NCBI GenBank assembly: GCA_963575745.1
Contig: CAUYUJ010005029.1
Coordinates: 1-64,000 of the forward strand
Direction: 5' to 3'
Origin: Prorocentrum cordatum
Taxonomy: Eukaryota > Sar > Dinophyceae > Prorocentrales > Prorocentraceae
Length of the DNA stretch: 64,000 nt
Below are positions 28,663 through 39,619 of the stretch, piece after piece. A program made the translations under genes and the position numbers. Each line of letters starts with the position of its first letter. The stretch's first letter is position 1. Under the pieces are notes generated by a model that saw only the letters and a program-made list of their open reading frames with translations, had not been told where the DNA came from and ran no database searches.

Positions 28663-31600
28663 AGGCCCAGGGTTCTCTTTAGCTGTTTGCCCCCGGGCCT
28701 GACTTGAGGTGGGCCGGCGGAATTATTCCCTGATAAATATCGAGGTCGAAGGAGGCCGGCGGAATTATTTTTGAGGATGTCCCTAGCGAAACGCTTGTTT
28801 TTCAGAATTTGTTGAGGATGTCTCGAGCGGAACGCTGGTTTTGCGGAGTTGGGGATGTCTCGAGCGAAACGTTTGGTTTCAGAATTTGTTGAGGATGTCT
28901 CGAGCGAATCGCTTGTTTTGCAGAGCCGACCGCGACACGGAAAAGTGCCCCTCGCGCAGGAATTCCGAGGATGTCTCGCGCGTGCCGCGTCCCGCGCGCA
29001 GGAATTTCGAGGATGTCTCGACTAATTCGCTTGTTGTTCTACGATGTCTTTGAATTTTGGCAGGATGTCTCAAGCGAAATGCTTGTTCCCGGAAAGGGCG
29101 TCGGCCCAGGGTTCTCTTTTAGTATGTAAACATGTCCCTGGTGCCCAACTTGAAGGAGGCCGGCGAAATTTTTCCCTGATAAATATCGAGGTCGAAGGAG
29201 GCCGGCGAAATTATTTTTGAGGATGTCTCGAGCGAAACGCTTGTTTTTGAAATCCCAATCGATAAATCACAGGGTGCGGGCCACTTTTTTGTGCGTTGAG
29301 CATGTCTCGAGCAAAACGCTTGCTCCGCAGAGTTTGCCGAGGATGTCTCGAGCGAAACGCTTGTTTTGTAGAACTTGAGGGATCTGGGCACCCCAGCACC
29401 ACCACACCCCAGCACGACCCCACCCCAGCACGACCCCACCCCAGGACGACCAAACCCCAGCACGACCACACCCCAGCATTACCCCACCCCAGCACGACCC
29501 CACCCCAGCAAGACCATCACCCAGCACGACCACACCCCAGCACGACCTCACCACAGCACGACCACACCCCAGCACGACCACGCCCCAGCACGACCACGCC
29601 CCAGCACGACCACGCCCCAGCACGACCACCCCCCAGCACGACTACCCCCCCAGCACGACCAACCCCCTAGCACGACCACCCCCCAGCACGACCACACCCC
29701 AGCACGACCATCACCCAGCACGACCACACCCCAGCACGACCTCACCACAGCACGACCACACCCCAGCACGACCACGCCCCAGCACGACCACGCCCCAGCA
29801 CGACCACGCCCCAGCACGACCACCCCCCAGCACGACCACCCCCCTAGCACGACCACCCCCCAGCACGACCACCCCCCAGCACGACCACATCCCAGCACGA
29901 CCACACCCCAGCACGACGCACGACCACACCCCAGCACCAGCACGACCACACCCCAGCACGACCCGATCGATAAATCACAGGGTGCGGACCACCCCAGCAC
30001 GACCACACCCCAGCACGAACCCACCCCAGCACGACCCCACCCCAGCACGACCACGCCCCAGCACGACCACACCCCAGCACGACCACACCCCAGCACGACC
30101 ACACCCCAGCACGACCCTCATCCCCAGCACGACCCCACCGCACGTCCACGCCCCAGCACGACCACACCCCAGCACGAACACACCTCAGCACGACCACACC
30201 CCAGCACGACCACACCCCAGCACGACCACACCCCAGCACCAGCACGACCACACCCCAGCACGACCCGACCCCAGCACGACCCTACCCCAGCAAGACCACA
30301 CCCCATCACGACCACACCCCAGCACGACCACACCCCAGCACGACCCCACCCCAGCACGACCACGCCCCAGCACGACCACGCCCCAGCACGACCACGCCCC
30401 AGCACGACCACCCCCCTAGCACGACCACCCCCCTAGCACGACCACACCCCAGCACGACCACACCCCAGCACGACCACACCCCAGCACGACCACACCCCAA
30501 CACGACCATACTCCAGCACGACCACACCCCAGCACGACCACACCCAGTCGCACCCCCGTGGAATGTTTCGTGGGGTGTCTGGTTGAGTGGTTGCCTGTTC
30601 GTGGGGTGTCTCGTGAATGTTTCACGGGGTGTCTCGTGGAATGTTTCGTGAGGTGTCTCGTGGGTTGTTTCGTGAGGTGTCTCCTAGGATGTTTCGCGGG
30701 GTGTCTCGTGGGATGTTTCGTGAGGTGTCGCCCAGGTGGATATCGTGAAAACGTGACCATGCTGCACATGTCTATATCCCTTTCCGGGTTCGTGGGTCCA
30801 TCATGTGTTACATAACATTTGTTGAGGATGTCTCGAGCGAAACGCTAGTTTTGCAAACTTGGGGGATGTCTCGAGCGGGGGCCCCGTAGGGGGCCAGAAT
30901 TCAGAGGATGTCTGAGGCAAAATGCTTGTTTTCACGTCCCGCTCGCAGGAATTCCGAGGATGTCTCGCGCGTGCCGCGTCCCGCGCGCAGGAATTTCGAG
31001 GATGTCTCGACTAATTCGCTTGTTTTGTCAGGATTTCTTAGAACTTTGGCAGGATGTCTCGAGCGAAACGCTTATTTTACATAGTTTGTGGAGGATGTCT
31101 AGAGCGAAACGCTGGTTTTGCTATTTTTTGGTTGGTCCCTCGAGCGGGGCCTCGTGGGTGGTGGGGGGCCAGAATCAGAGGATGTCTGGAGGCGAGATCT
31201 TGTTTTCACGTCCCGCCGCAGGAATTCCGAGGATGTCTCGCTGAGCCCGAGCCACCGTCAACTCCGGCTGAAGATTTTGGCAAGATGTGACTGTGAAACG
31301 CTTGTCGCCCAAGCACGTTCCGTGGCGCGTCCCTTGGCAACTCCCCTGGCTTGTGCATAGCAACTTCCCTTGGCACGTCGCCTGGCGCTTCCCTTGGGAC
31401 GTTTCGCGGCGCGTCCTCCTGGCATGTTCCCCTGTCCATTAGCTCTGGGGCAGCTACTATGTGTTCAGGCAGCTCGAGCTTAAGATCCAGATCAGTTCGG
31501 TCAGGACTCGGATGCAAAGGAGACTCGATCCACGAGGCTATAGAGCACAATCGCGCCATGGCACATCGCAAATCAGCACGCGTAGAAAGCGGCACACAGC

Positions 31601-32146
31601 ACAATTTCGGCACGGTAACGTCAAATCAGATACACTCAGCGATTGCAACTTGGCACGTTCCTTGGCACGTTCCGTGGGACGTCCTTTGGCGATCCCCTGG
31701 CATGTATCGCGTGGCGCGTCCCCTGGGCACATCCCGTGGCGCAATCCATGGCACGTTCCGTAGCGCGTCCCCTTGGCACGTCCCGCGGTGCAACCCCATG
31801 GCACGTCCCTTGGCACGTCGCCTGGCGTATCCCTTGGGACGTTTCGCGGCGCGTCCTCCTGGCATGTTCCCCTGTCCATTAGCTCTGGGGCAGCTACTAT
31901 GTGTTCAGGCAGCTCGAGCTTAAGATCCAGATCAGTTCGGTCAGGACTCGGATGCAAAGGAGGACTCGATCCACGATGCTATAGAGCACAATCGCGCCAT
32001 GGCACATCGCAATTCAGCACGGCGCAGCACAGCACAGCACAGATTTCGGCACGGTACATCAAGATCGATACACTCAGCATTGCATTTGCCCGTCACCCAA
32101 TCAGGTGTCTTTGAAAACGCCGCCATGTGTTAGTGGGTCGATCATG
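28663..32146 (+). mobile_element. C-family element C6 (interior A), interrupted by C7
   Basis: The left tip is missing: it begins GGCCCAGGGTTCTCTTTAG without the CCCGGAAAGG. TCTCGAGCG modules run to 29,087, are interrupted by C7 (29,088-30,805), then continue at 30,806 (AACATTTGTTGAGGATGTCT). TGGCACGTCCC arrays and two 3' blocks follow (about 31,425-31,620, 31,865-32,146). The right end lacks the CCTTTCCGGGTTC segment (GTGTTAGTGGGTCGATCATG). The GAGATCTT and CCGAGCCACC region (31,190-31,260) is diverged. Confidence 0.78.
29088..30805 (+). mobile_element. C-family composite element C7 (interior B), nested in C6
   Basis: Starts CCCGGAAAGGGCGTCGGCCC and ends CCTTTCCGGGTTCGTGGGTC..CATG. Paired GAAGGAGGCCGGCGAAAT repeats (about 29,151 and 29,195), TCTCGAGCG modules, the longest 16-bp array in the window (about 29,390-30,550, interrupted near 29,965 by GATCGATAAATCACAGGGTG), and a 24-bp array (30,555-30,730). 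Confidence 0.83.
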
Positions 32147-32278
32147 TTCTTCAAAATGATCTGAGAAGAAGAAAAAACAGGACGCAGGAGGGGGGACAGC
32201 AGGAGACGGCCTCCCCCGCATAGCGAGCGCCCCCCGCATAGCGTGCTTCCCCCGGTCTCGATTCTTTTCCGGTCGCGC

Positions 32279-32442
32279 CCCTCCTCCTCCTCCTCCTCCT
32301 CCTCCTCCTCCTCCTCCTCCTCCTCCTCCTCCTCCTCCTCCTCCTTCCCCCCCTCCTCCTCCTCCGCCTCCTACCTCCTCCTCCTCCTCCTCCTCCTCCT
32401 CCTCCTCCTCCTCCTCCTCCTCCTCCTCCTCCTCCTCCTCCT
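32279..32442 (+). repeat. (CTC)n microsatellite
   Basis: About 160 bp of CTC with two short interruptions. Poly-Ser, poly-Leu, poly-Gly and poly-Glu frames are artefacts. Confidence 0.96.
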
Positions 32443-32689
32443 GGGAGGTGCGCCCCTCGGTCGCGCCTCCCATCCTCTCTCCGTGGCGATCCTCCCCGGT
32501 CGGGAACTCCCCCGTCGCGACCCTCCGAGGCCCAGGGAGAGGCCCCGGGCAGAGGACGCAGCCGCCAGCGTGGCGGCATGGCGGCGCCGTGGTTGTGTTG
32601 TGCCGTCTGGTCGCCGCGCCTGGGCGTCGGGGCACTGGAGGCCGCCCGCCCCCTCGTCAGCCCGGCGTCAGCCCCCCCCTCGCCGCCCA

Positions 32690-33545
32690 GAGCGAAGCGC
32701 CCCTCGATCACCCACCCCTCCCGCCCCCAGAGCCCCTTCCCCCCCCCCCCCAGCACACCTTCCCTCCGAACAAAACCGAAACCCGTCAGCCCACGTCAGC
32801 CCGCCCTCAGCCCTCCTCCCCTCCTCCCCCCCTCCCCCCGAGCATCTCCCCCCTTACCCTCCCGAGCGCCCCCCCCTCCCCGACACCGAAACCCGCACCA
32901 CTCACTGCAGCCCACGCTGCCCCGCGACCCCCCACCTCCACAGCCGAGCGAAGTCCCCTCCTCCCACCCCCACACCTCCCCCCCCCAACTCCGAAACGCG
33001 GCGCCCCCCCCCCCCCCCTCGCCAAGCGAAGCCCTCCCGCCCCCCCCCCCCCCCTCTCCGAGCCCCCCCCCCCCCGAGCACCGAAACGCGTCAGCCCACG
33101 TCCCCCCAAAGGCCACCGTCCAGCCCCTCCCCCCCTCGCCAGAGCCGGTCCCCCCCGAGCACCCCCTCCTCCCCCCGAGCACCGAAACGCGTCGGCCCAC
33201 GTCAGGCCCATACCAAGTCAGCCCGAGTCAGCCCCCCCCCCCCGCTCCTCGTATCGAGCACTTCCCCCTTTCCCCCCCGAGCACAACCCCCCTCCCCGAG
33301 CACCGAAATCGCGTCAGCTCTACGACAGCCCACGTCAGCCCGCGTCGCCCCCCACCCCCTCCCTCCCAAGCGAACCCCCCAACGCCCAGCCCCCCCCCCC
33401 CGTGCACCGAAACGCCAACGCCCCCCCCCCCCTCCCACTCTCGCCAGAGCGCAGCCCGCTCCCCTTCCCCCGAGCACCCCCTTCCCGAGCACCGAAACGC
33501 GTCAGCCCACGTCAGCCCCCCCCCTCGCCAGAGCGAAGCTCGAGC
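32690..33545 (+). repeat. C-rich tandem repeat with GAGCACCGAAACGCGTCAGC
   Basis: Irregular units of about 80-120 bp each containing a CCGAGCACCGAAACGCGTCAGC-like word, shown here truncated: GCACCGAAACGCGTC (best at 33,078, 33,179, 33,298, 33,486), followed by CCCACGTCAGCC and long C tracts. The stop-free frames on both strands are by-products. Confidence 0.75.
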
Positions 33546-34150
33546 AAGCTCAAGCCCACGCTCTCAGAAACTCACACGCCGGATCGGCGGATTTGTGTCT
33601 ACAGCCGGCCCGGATTAGCAGGTCGAGCCTGCCAACTCAAGGATACCTCTGTGTCCTGTGTCTCGCGACCCATGCCCCTGCAGTCCTCTTGTGGCAATGT
33701 GACCCTCGGAAAGGGTCTTTATGTTCTCCCGCGTGCCCTGTCCAAGGAAGTCCGATTGTATTCACTTGTGCGTCCCAGGGCCCCTCCATGGACTCGGGCC
33801 CGGCGAAAGGGGGGGATTGGGAAAGGGGGTGTCACGAAATTTGCTGCATGCAGCTGGTTTCGGCTTCACCGAGGGGCCCATTCCTCGATACATAGCCGCC
33901 TTCAGCGCCGGGAGGCGCCTGGAAAATCAGCTACGTGAGCTGATTCTCAAACGCCCCCTTTGCTACCCCCCCCGTTCGCCCGACCCGATGGACGCCCGAG
34001 CCATGGCGCGAGGTACTACGTGCCCTACGTGCCCGAGAAGGGGGCCCAGCTCGCCGCGCAAGACTCGGCGCGCGCTCGCCGCCCGCGGCCCCCCGGCGCC
34101 CCGCGGGGGGGCTCCGCCCGCGGCGGGCTCGCCGAGGGCTCGGCCTGCGC
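33546..34150. other. Unassigned stretch, no gene seen
   Basis: Mixed sequence. About 33,980-34,022 carries an R-like word (GATGGACGCCCGAGCCATGG, GCGAGGTACTACGTGCCC). The remainder has no recognisable coding or RNA feature. Confidence 0.45.
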
Positions 34151-34157
34151 GGTGCCC

Positions 34158-34173
34158 GACGACGACGACGACG

Positions 34174-34216
<43 letters not shown>

Positions 34217-34239
34217 AGGCGCCCTCCCCCTCTTCGAGT

Positions 34240-34332
<93 letters not shown>

Positions 34333-34382
34333 ACGGCGACGACGACGGCGACGACGAAGGCGCCCTCCCCCTCTTCGAGTGC
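34158..34382 (+). repeat. (GAC)n microsatellite with a duplicated insert
   Basis: GAC/GGC tract interrupted twice by the same 27-bp word starting GAAGGCGCCCTCCCCCTCTT (34,215 and 34,355), which indicates a local duplication. Confidence 0.93.
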
Positions 34383-34414
34383 TTTTTGGCAACGCCCTGG
34401 GCCACACAGCGCGC

Positions 34415-34562
34415 GTGCTGCCTCCTCCTCCTCCTCTCCTCCTCCTCTTCCTCCGTCCTCCCTTCATCCATCTCTCCTCCTCCTCCTCCTCCTCCCCTCC
34501 TCCTCCACCTCCGTCCTCCTCCACCTCCTCCTCCTCCTCCTCCTCCTCCGCCTCCCCCCCCT
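34415..34562 (+). repeat. (CTC)n-rich tract
   Basis: CTC repeats with CCAT and CGT interruptions. Confidence 0.9.
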
Positions 34563-34743
34563 CCCCCTACTACCCCCGCCCTCCCCATAACGCCAACGCT
34601 CCCCCCCCTCAGTGCGTCCTCGGACTGCCCAGCAGTGCGTTCCGGTACACCACACCTGGTGGGAGGGCGGCGAGTTAAACGCTCCTCCCTCCCTCCCATG
34701 TTTCACAGATGGCTGAAGCCCTGAGGTTTCTTTTAAATTTGCT

Positions 34744-36229
34744 CCCGGAATCGACGGGATGAGGGCCGCCGATCGGCTTCTGCGAATAGTTTACTGCGGG
34801 AAAGCTGCGATTATTTTTGAGGATGTCCCTAGCGTAACGCTTGTTTTTCAGAATTTGTTGAGGATGTCTCGAGCGAAACGCTGGTTTTGCAGAGTTGGGG
34901 ATGTCTCGAGCGAAACGCTTGGTTTCAGAATTTGTTGAGGATGTCTCGAGCGAAACGCTGGTTTTGCAGAGCCGACCGCGACACGGAAAAGCGCCCCTCG
35001 CGCAGGAATTCCGATGATGTTTCGCGCGTGCCGCGTCCCGCGCGCATGAATTTCGAGGATGTCTCGACTAATTCGTTTGTTTTGCTAGGATTTCCTTGAA
35101 CTTTTGCAGAATGTCTCGAGCGAAATGCTTGTCTTTCATAATTTGTTGAAGACGTTTCGAGCGAAACGCTGGTTTTGCAAAATTGGGTGATGTCTCGAGC
35201 GGGGGCCTCGTGAGGGGCCTCGTGGGGGTCCAGAATTCAGAGGATGTCTCGGGCGAGATGCTTGTTGTCACGTCCCGCTCGCATGATTTAGAGTATGTCT
35301 CGCGCGTGCCGCGTCCCGCGCGCAGGAATTCTTGAGATTTGGCAGATGTCTCGAGCGAACGCCTGTCCCACACGTTTTCCGTAGCGCGTCCCCTTGGCAC
35401 GTCCCGCGGTGCGACCCCATGGCACGTCCCTTGGCACGTCGCTTGGCGCATCCCTTGGGACGTTCCGCGTCGCGTCCTCCTGGATGCCCTTCAGATCGTC
35501 ATCTTGTGAGCGGGAAACCTATTGTTCGGCAGCGTCGAGCTTAAATCCAGATCAGTTCGTCAGGACTCGATCAAAGGAGATCGTTCCACGGGGCTATAAG
35601 AGCACAAGTCGCGGCATGGCACATCGCAATTCAGCACGAGCGCAGCACAGCCACAGATTTTCGCACGGTACATCCAAGATCTCACACTCGCGGCATGTTC
35701 CTTGACGTTTTCCTTGGCACGTTCCGTGGCACGTTCCGTGGCGCGTCCCTGGGCGAGTCTCCCTGGCATGTCGCGTGGCGCGTCCCCTGGCACTTCCCGT
35801 GGCACATCCATTGGCACGTTCCGTAGCGCGTCCCTTTGGCACGTCCCGCGGTGCGACCCCATGGCATGTCCCCTGGCACGTCGCCTGGCGCATCCCTTGG
35901 GACGTTTCGCGGCGCGTCCTCCTGACATGCTCCCCTGTCTATCAGCTCTGGGGCAGCTACTATGTGTTCAGGCAGCTCGAGCTTAAGATCGAGATCAGTT
36001 CGGTCAGGACTCGGATGCAAAGGAGGACTCGATCCATGACGCCATAGAGCACATTCGCGGCATGGCACATCGCAATTCAGCACGGTGCAGCACAGCACAG
36101 CCCTCGGCAGGGTACATCGAGATCGATACATTCAGCATTGCATTTGCCCGTCATCCAATCAGGTGTCTTTGAAAACGCTGCCATGTGTTACAGTTCTATA
36201 TTCCTTTCCGGGTTCGTGGGTCGATCATG
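34744..36229 (+). mobile_element. C-family composite element C8 (interior A)
   Basis: The left tip is diverged (CCCGGAATCGACGGGATGAG, GGGCCGCCGATCGG). Then TCTCGAGCG modules (34,815-35,360), TGGCACGTCCC arrays and two 3' blocks, the first heavily mutated with scattered indels (about 35,480-35,690) and the second intact (about 35,925-36,229), ending CCTTTCCGGGTTCGTGGGTC..CATG. C9 begins only 4 bp downstream. Confidence 0.78.
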
Positions 36230-36233
36230 TTTT

Positions 36234-37491
36234 CCCGGAAAGGGCGTAGGCCCAGGGTGCTCGTTTAGTCGGTAAACCTGTCCCTGGTGCCTCAACTGAG
36301 GGGCGCCGGCGGATTTTTTCTTTGATGAATATCGAGGTCGAAGGGCGCCGGCGGATTCAATTTTGAGGATGTCTCGAGCGAAACGCTTGTGTTTCAGAAT
36401 TTGTTGAGGATGTCTCGAGCGAAACGTTGGTTTTGCAAAATTGGGGGTTGTCTCGAGCGAAACGCTTGTTTTCAGAATTTGTTGAGGATGTCTCGAGCGA
36501 AACGCTGGTTTTGCAGAGCCGACCGCGACGCGGAAAAGCGCCCCGCGCGCAGGAATTCCGAGGATGTCTCGCGCATGCCGCGTCCCGCGCGCAGGAATTT
36601 AGAGGATGTCTTGACTAATTCGTTTGTTTTCTCTGATTTCTTTGAATTTTGGCAGGATTTCTCGAGCGAGATGCACGACCCCACTCTAGCACTACCACAC
36701 ACCAGCACGACCACACCCCAGCACGACCACACCCCAGCACGACCCCACCCCAGCACGACCCCACCCCAGCACGACCACACCCCAGCACGACCACACCCGA
36801 GCACGACCCCACCCAGCACGACCCCAACCCAGCACGACCCCATCCCAGCACGACCACACCCCAGCACGACCCCACCCCAGCACGACCACACCCCAGCACG
36901 ACCACGCCCCAGCAAGACCACGCCCCAGCACGACCACGCCCCAGCACGACCACCCGCCAGCACGACCACCCCCACAGCACGACCACGCCCCAGCACGACC
37001 ACGCCCCAGCTCGACCACCCCCCCAGCACGACCACGCCCCAGCTCGACCACCCCCCAGCACGACCACCCCAGCACGACCACACCCCAGCATGACCACACC
37101 CCAGCACGACCACACCCAGTCGCACCCCAGCACGACCACACCCCAGCACGACCACACCTAGTCGCACCTCCGTGGAATGTTTCGTGGGGTGTCTGGTTGA
37201 GTGGTTGCCTGTTCGTGGGGTGTCTCGTGGAATGTTTCACGGGGTGTCTCGTGGAATGTTTCGTGAGGTGTCTTGTGGAATGTTTCGTGAGGTGTCTCGT
37301 GGGCTGTTTCGCGGGGTGTCTCGTGGGATGTTTCGTGAGGTGTCTCGTGTAATGTTCCGTGAGTTGTCTCGTGGGATGTTTCGCGGGGTGTCTCGTGGGA
37401 TGTTTCGTGAGGTGTCGCCCAGTTGGGTATCGTGAAAACGTGACCATGCTGCACATGTCTATATCCCCTTCTGGTTCGTGGGTCCATCATG
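36234..37491 (+). mobile_element. C-family composite element C9 (interior B), abutting C8
   Basis: Starts CCCGGAAAGGGCGTAGGCCC; paired repeats GGGCGCCGGCGGATT (36,297-36,315, 36,340-36,357); TCTCGAGCG modules; 16-bp array (36,670-37,165); 24-bp array (37,170-37,415); ends with a slightly damaged CCCCTTCTGGTTCGTGGGTC..CATG. Confidence 0.8.
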
Positions 37492-38066
37492 TCCCCCCGT
37501 AACGCCCGTGACGACCGCGGCTAACAAAAACATGCGTTCGAGGCGAGCAGGCGCGAGGAGCACGAACCCCTGAAATCGGCATCACCCGAACGTTCGGCGG
37601 CGGGCGAAGGGGGAAACGAGCAGGAGAAGGCCCTCGCAGAAGGCGGCGGGAGCTCTCAGAAGCCCTCGCGCCTCCCGAGAGGTTTTCTGCGTGTCTCCGG
37701 GAGCGGCCCAGGCAGGTCGTCAGAAGGCCGGGGAACTCCCGAGCCTCCTCGGAGAAGGGCCCGCCCCGCCTCGCTTCTCCCCCGGGCGCGCCGCCGAACC
37801 TGACTTCCTTGGCATCGCTCGGACGTGTGCACTGTTCCTTCGGCGAGGACCATCGAGGAGCATCCCTGATCATTTGGCGAAAAAGCCACGCACGAGGCCG
37901 AGCAAAACACAGGGAATGGACGTCCGAGCGATGCACAGTGGAGCCTCGGCCCCTCGGTCCTCGACCCCCCCTCCCCCGCTCCTCTTCGGCGATCGGGTGC
38001 CGACCGATCCTGCCGCCAAAGCGCTCCCGCAGGCGGCGTCCGTGGCCCCATGGGCGCCTCGAGGGA
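37492..38066. other. Unassigned stretch with one R copy
   Basis: 37,810-37,935 is an R copy (CGCTCGGACGTGTGCACTG, GAGGAGCATCCCTGATCATT, GGACGTCCGAGCGATG). A CCGAGCC..GGGCCCGCCCC..CGCGCCGCCGA series at 37,745-37,800 has a weaker match at 56,985-57,055. No gene is seen. Confidence 0.5.
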
Positions 38067-38170
38067 TACTCCAGATTTTGTAGTAAAAGGGAGGGGGTCT
38101 GGACCCTCCAAGACAAGCCATTTCAGACCTCCCCCGTGGGAGAACCCTCCAAAACATCGTCCCCAGACCC
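38067..38170. mobile_element. N-family MITE-like element, truncated copy 2
   Basis: Starts TACTCCAGATTTTGTAGTAA and follows the reverse complement of 22,168 back to about 22,065 (GGACCCTCCAAGACAAGCCA, GTGGGAGAACCC, ATCGTCCCCAGACCC). The far inverted end is missing. Confidence 0.78.
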
Positions 38171-38487
38171 AAGCGTGCTCAGACTCTCTGTGTGCGTCCG
38201 CGCCCCACGGGCGGCGCGGCGCGCCGAGAGCTCCTCGGGGCGCGCTCGGGGGCGGGGCGCTCTCTCGGCCACGCCGCCTGGGCTCAGCGATGTGCTGCCA
38301 CACGTCTGTGCTGCATGCTCGGCCCGGGCGCGCGCCTCCCGGGGGGGGGCGCGTGGTGTTATCATGCCATCCTGCGCCCCCGTTGCCCAGTGGGTGCGGC
38401 TCCCGAGGGGCACCGGTCTTCCCCGGAGTGTCGCCACGACTGCTCCAGAGGTCGCCCCCGAAAAGACAGCGGGCTCCAATCGGTTGC
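38171..38487. other. Stretch upstream of the LINE, no gene seen
   Basis: GC-rich. It is open in the LINE ORF1 frame but has no recognisable domain, so it may be flanking DNA rather than LINE 5' sequence. Confidence 0.4.
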
Positions 38488-38583
38488 AAACCCTCCTCCT
38501 CCTCCTCCTCCTCCTCCTCCTCCTCCTCCTCCTCCATCCCCTCCTCCTCCTCCTCCTCCTCCTCCTCCTCCTCCTCCTCCTCT
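38488..38583 (+). repeat. (CTC)n tract at the LINE 5' border
   Basis: CTC/CCT repeats with one CCATCCCC interruption (about 38,533). The same interruption word occurs in the tract at the other LINE border (about 43,440). Confidence 0.93.
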
Positions 38584-38623
38584 ACACAACCAGTCGGCGC
38601 AGCTGTCATCTGAGTTATCCACC

Positions 38624-38860
38624 ATGCGCGCCGCGATCGACACATATCAGAATCGAGCTGCGGCAATGGAGACATCCATCGGGGTCTTGAGCGAGGCGCA
38701 GACCAAGACTTACGAGGACATGCAATCCATGATCACGAATATCAGCACTTCATGGGAGACTCGATTCCATGGCCTCGAGCAGCGCATAGAGAAAAATCGC
38801 ACTCACCATGAATCTTCCGACGAGCAGATGGAGGACCCCGAGAAGTTCAGCAGGGTTTAG
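38624..38860 (+). CDS. LINE ORF1, N-terminal coiled-coil segment
   Basis: This 78-residue segment begins at the first ATG after the (CTC)n tract and ends at TAG 38,858-38,860. It is rich in Glu, Gln, Ser and Met with heptad-like spacing (MITNISTSWETRFHGLEQRI), as expected of the coiled coil that trimerises ORF1 proteins in L1-type elements. The next segment starts one codon later in the same frame (alanine, then ATG at 38,864), so the TAG is probably a mutated sense codon such as CAG, or is read through. The frame is also open upstream through a polyproline stretch encoded by the CTC tract, so the true start is uncertain. Its role as RNA chaperone or RNP component is inferred from the family. 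Confidence 0.6.
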   Translation: MRAAIDTYQNRAAAMETSIGVLSEAQTKTYEDMQSMITNISTSWETRFHGLEQRIEKNRTHHESSDEQMEDPEKFSRV

Positions 38861-38863
38861 GCC

Positions 38864-39610
38864 ATGATCGATGGGAAGGTCGCTTCGCTCCAGAAGCAAC
38901 TCAACTCCCTCTCTCGTCCAGCGTCTACTATTTCCACAGCATCTTCATCAGCCTCAAGAGTTAAGATGAGGCGCGCAGAGCCAGGTCCCCCGCCGCCCAA
39001 TGCGAGTCATGACGAGATCGACCCTTGCCGAATATGGGTCGGGGGATTCCCACGTGCTATTCTAGAGAGTCATCGTCGCAACCACTTCGAGGCAGTCAAG
39101 CAGAAGATCGCGGAGACCGAGCCGACCCTTGGCACGGAGCTATCCGCAAAGTTTCACAAAGTATCCATGTCATACAGCATCCATTGCGATAGTGACAAGC
39201 ACGCAAAGAACTTGCGCGCCTGGGCCGGTGAACACCTACCTGGATGGTTCGATCCGCGCACAAAAAGACTGGTACCTCTCCGCGTTCGGCCAGATATGCC
39301 ATTTCAAGCACGGCTTCGACAGCGAACGCTGTCTCGTCTATGGCCCCACGTCCTCAGCAAGCTTCAGATCATAGGAAAGTGGACGCCCGACTCCAACAAG
39401 CTCGGGGTCAACGGAGCTCGCGGCGAGTTCTGCATAATCGACACCAGCATGGACGACCACTGGGTGCTCTTCCAAACGATTAAGGAGAGCGACAACCAGT
39501 ACAGCATTCAGCCGCACATAGACAACCTCCAGGAGTGGGGGATCAGCATCGACGACGCCAACAAGCTCATCCAAGTCGCGACGGACACCTCCAGTGACGG
39601 CTTCATCTAG
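38864..39610 (+). CDS. LINE ORF1-like protein with RRM-like motif
   Basis: 248 codons from ATG to TAG (39,608-39,610). Residues 1-45 continue the Ser/Gln-rich linker. At about residues 55-65 the motif CRIWVGGFPRAILESHRRNH resembles the RNP2 strand (hydrophobic-x-V-G-G-hydrophobic) of RNA-recognition motifs, followed by helix-like and SYSIHCDSDKHAKNLRAWAG segments. LINE ORF1 proteins of the RRM type bind element RNA in the cytoplasmic RNP. The stop lies in the same frame as ORF2, only nine nucleotides before the first potential ORF2 initiator, so readthrough or re-initiation could join the two, or the stop may be a decay mutation. No zinc knuckle is seen. RRM assignment rests on motif shape only. 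Confidence 0.68.
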   Translation: MIDGKVASLQKQLNSLSRPASTISTASSSASRVKMRRAEPGPPPPNASHDEIDPCRIWVGGFPRAILESHRRNHFEAVKQKIAETEPTLGTELSAKFHKVSMSYSIHCDSDKHAKNLRAWAGEHLPGWFDPRTKRLVPLRVRPDMPFQARLRQRTLSRLWPHVLSKLQIIGKWTPDSNKLGVNGARGEFCIIDTSMDDHWVLFQTIKESDNQYSIQPHIDNLQEWGISIDDANKLIQVATDTSSDGFI

Positions 39611-39619
39611 GAGCCAGCC

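Noticed and set aside
32243-33938. 500-550-codon Pro-rich frames
   Set aside because: CTC microsatellite plus C-rich tandem repeat; three frames are open at once and no domain is visible.
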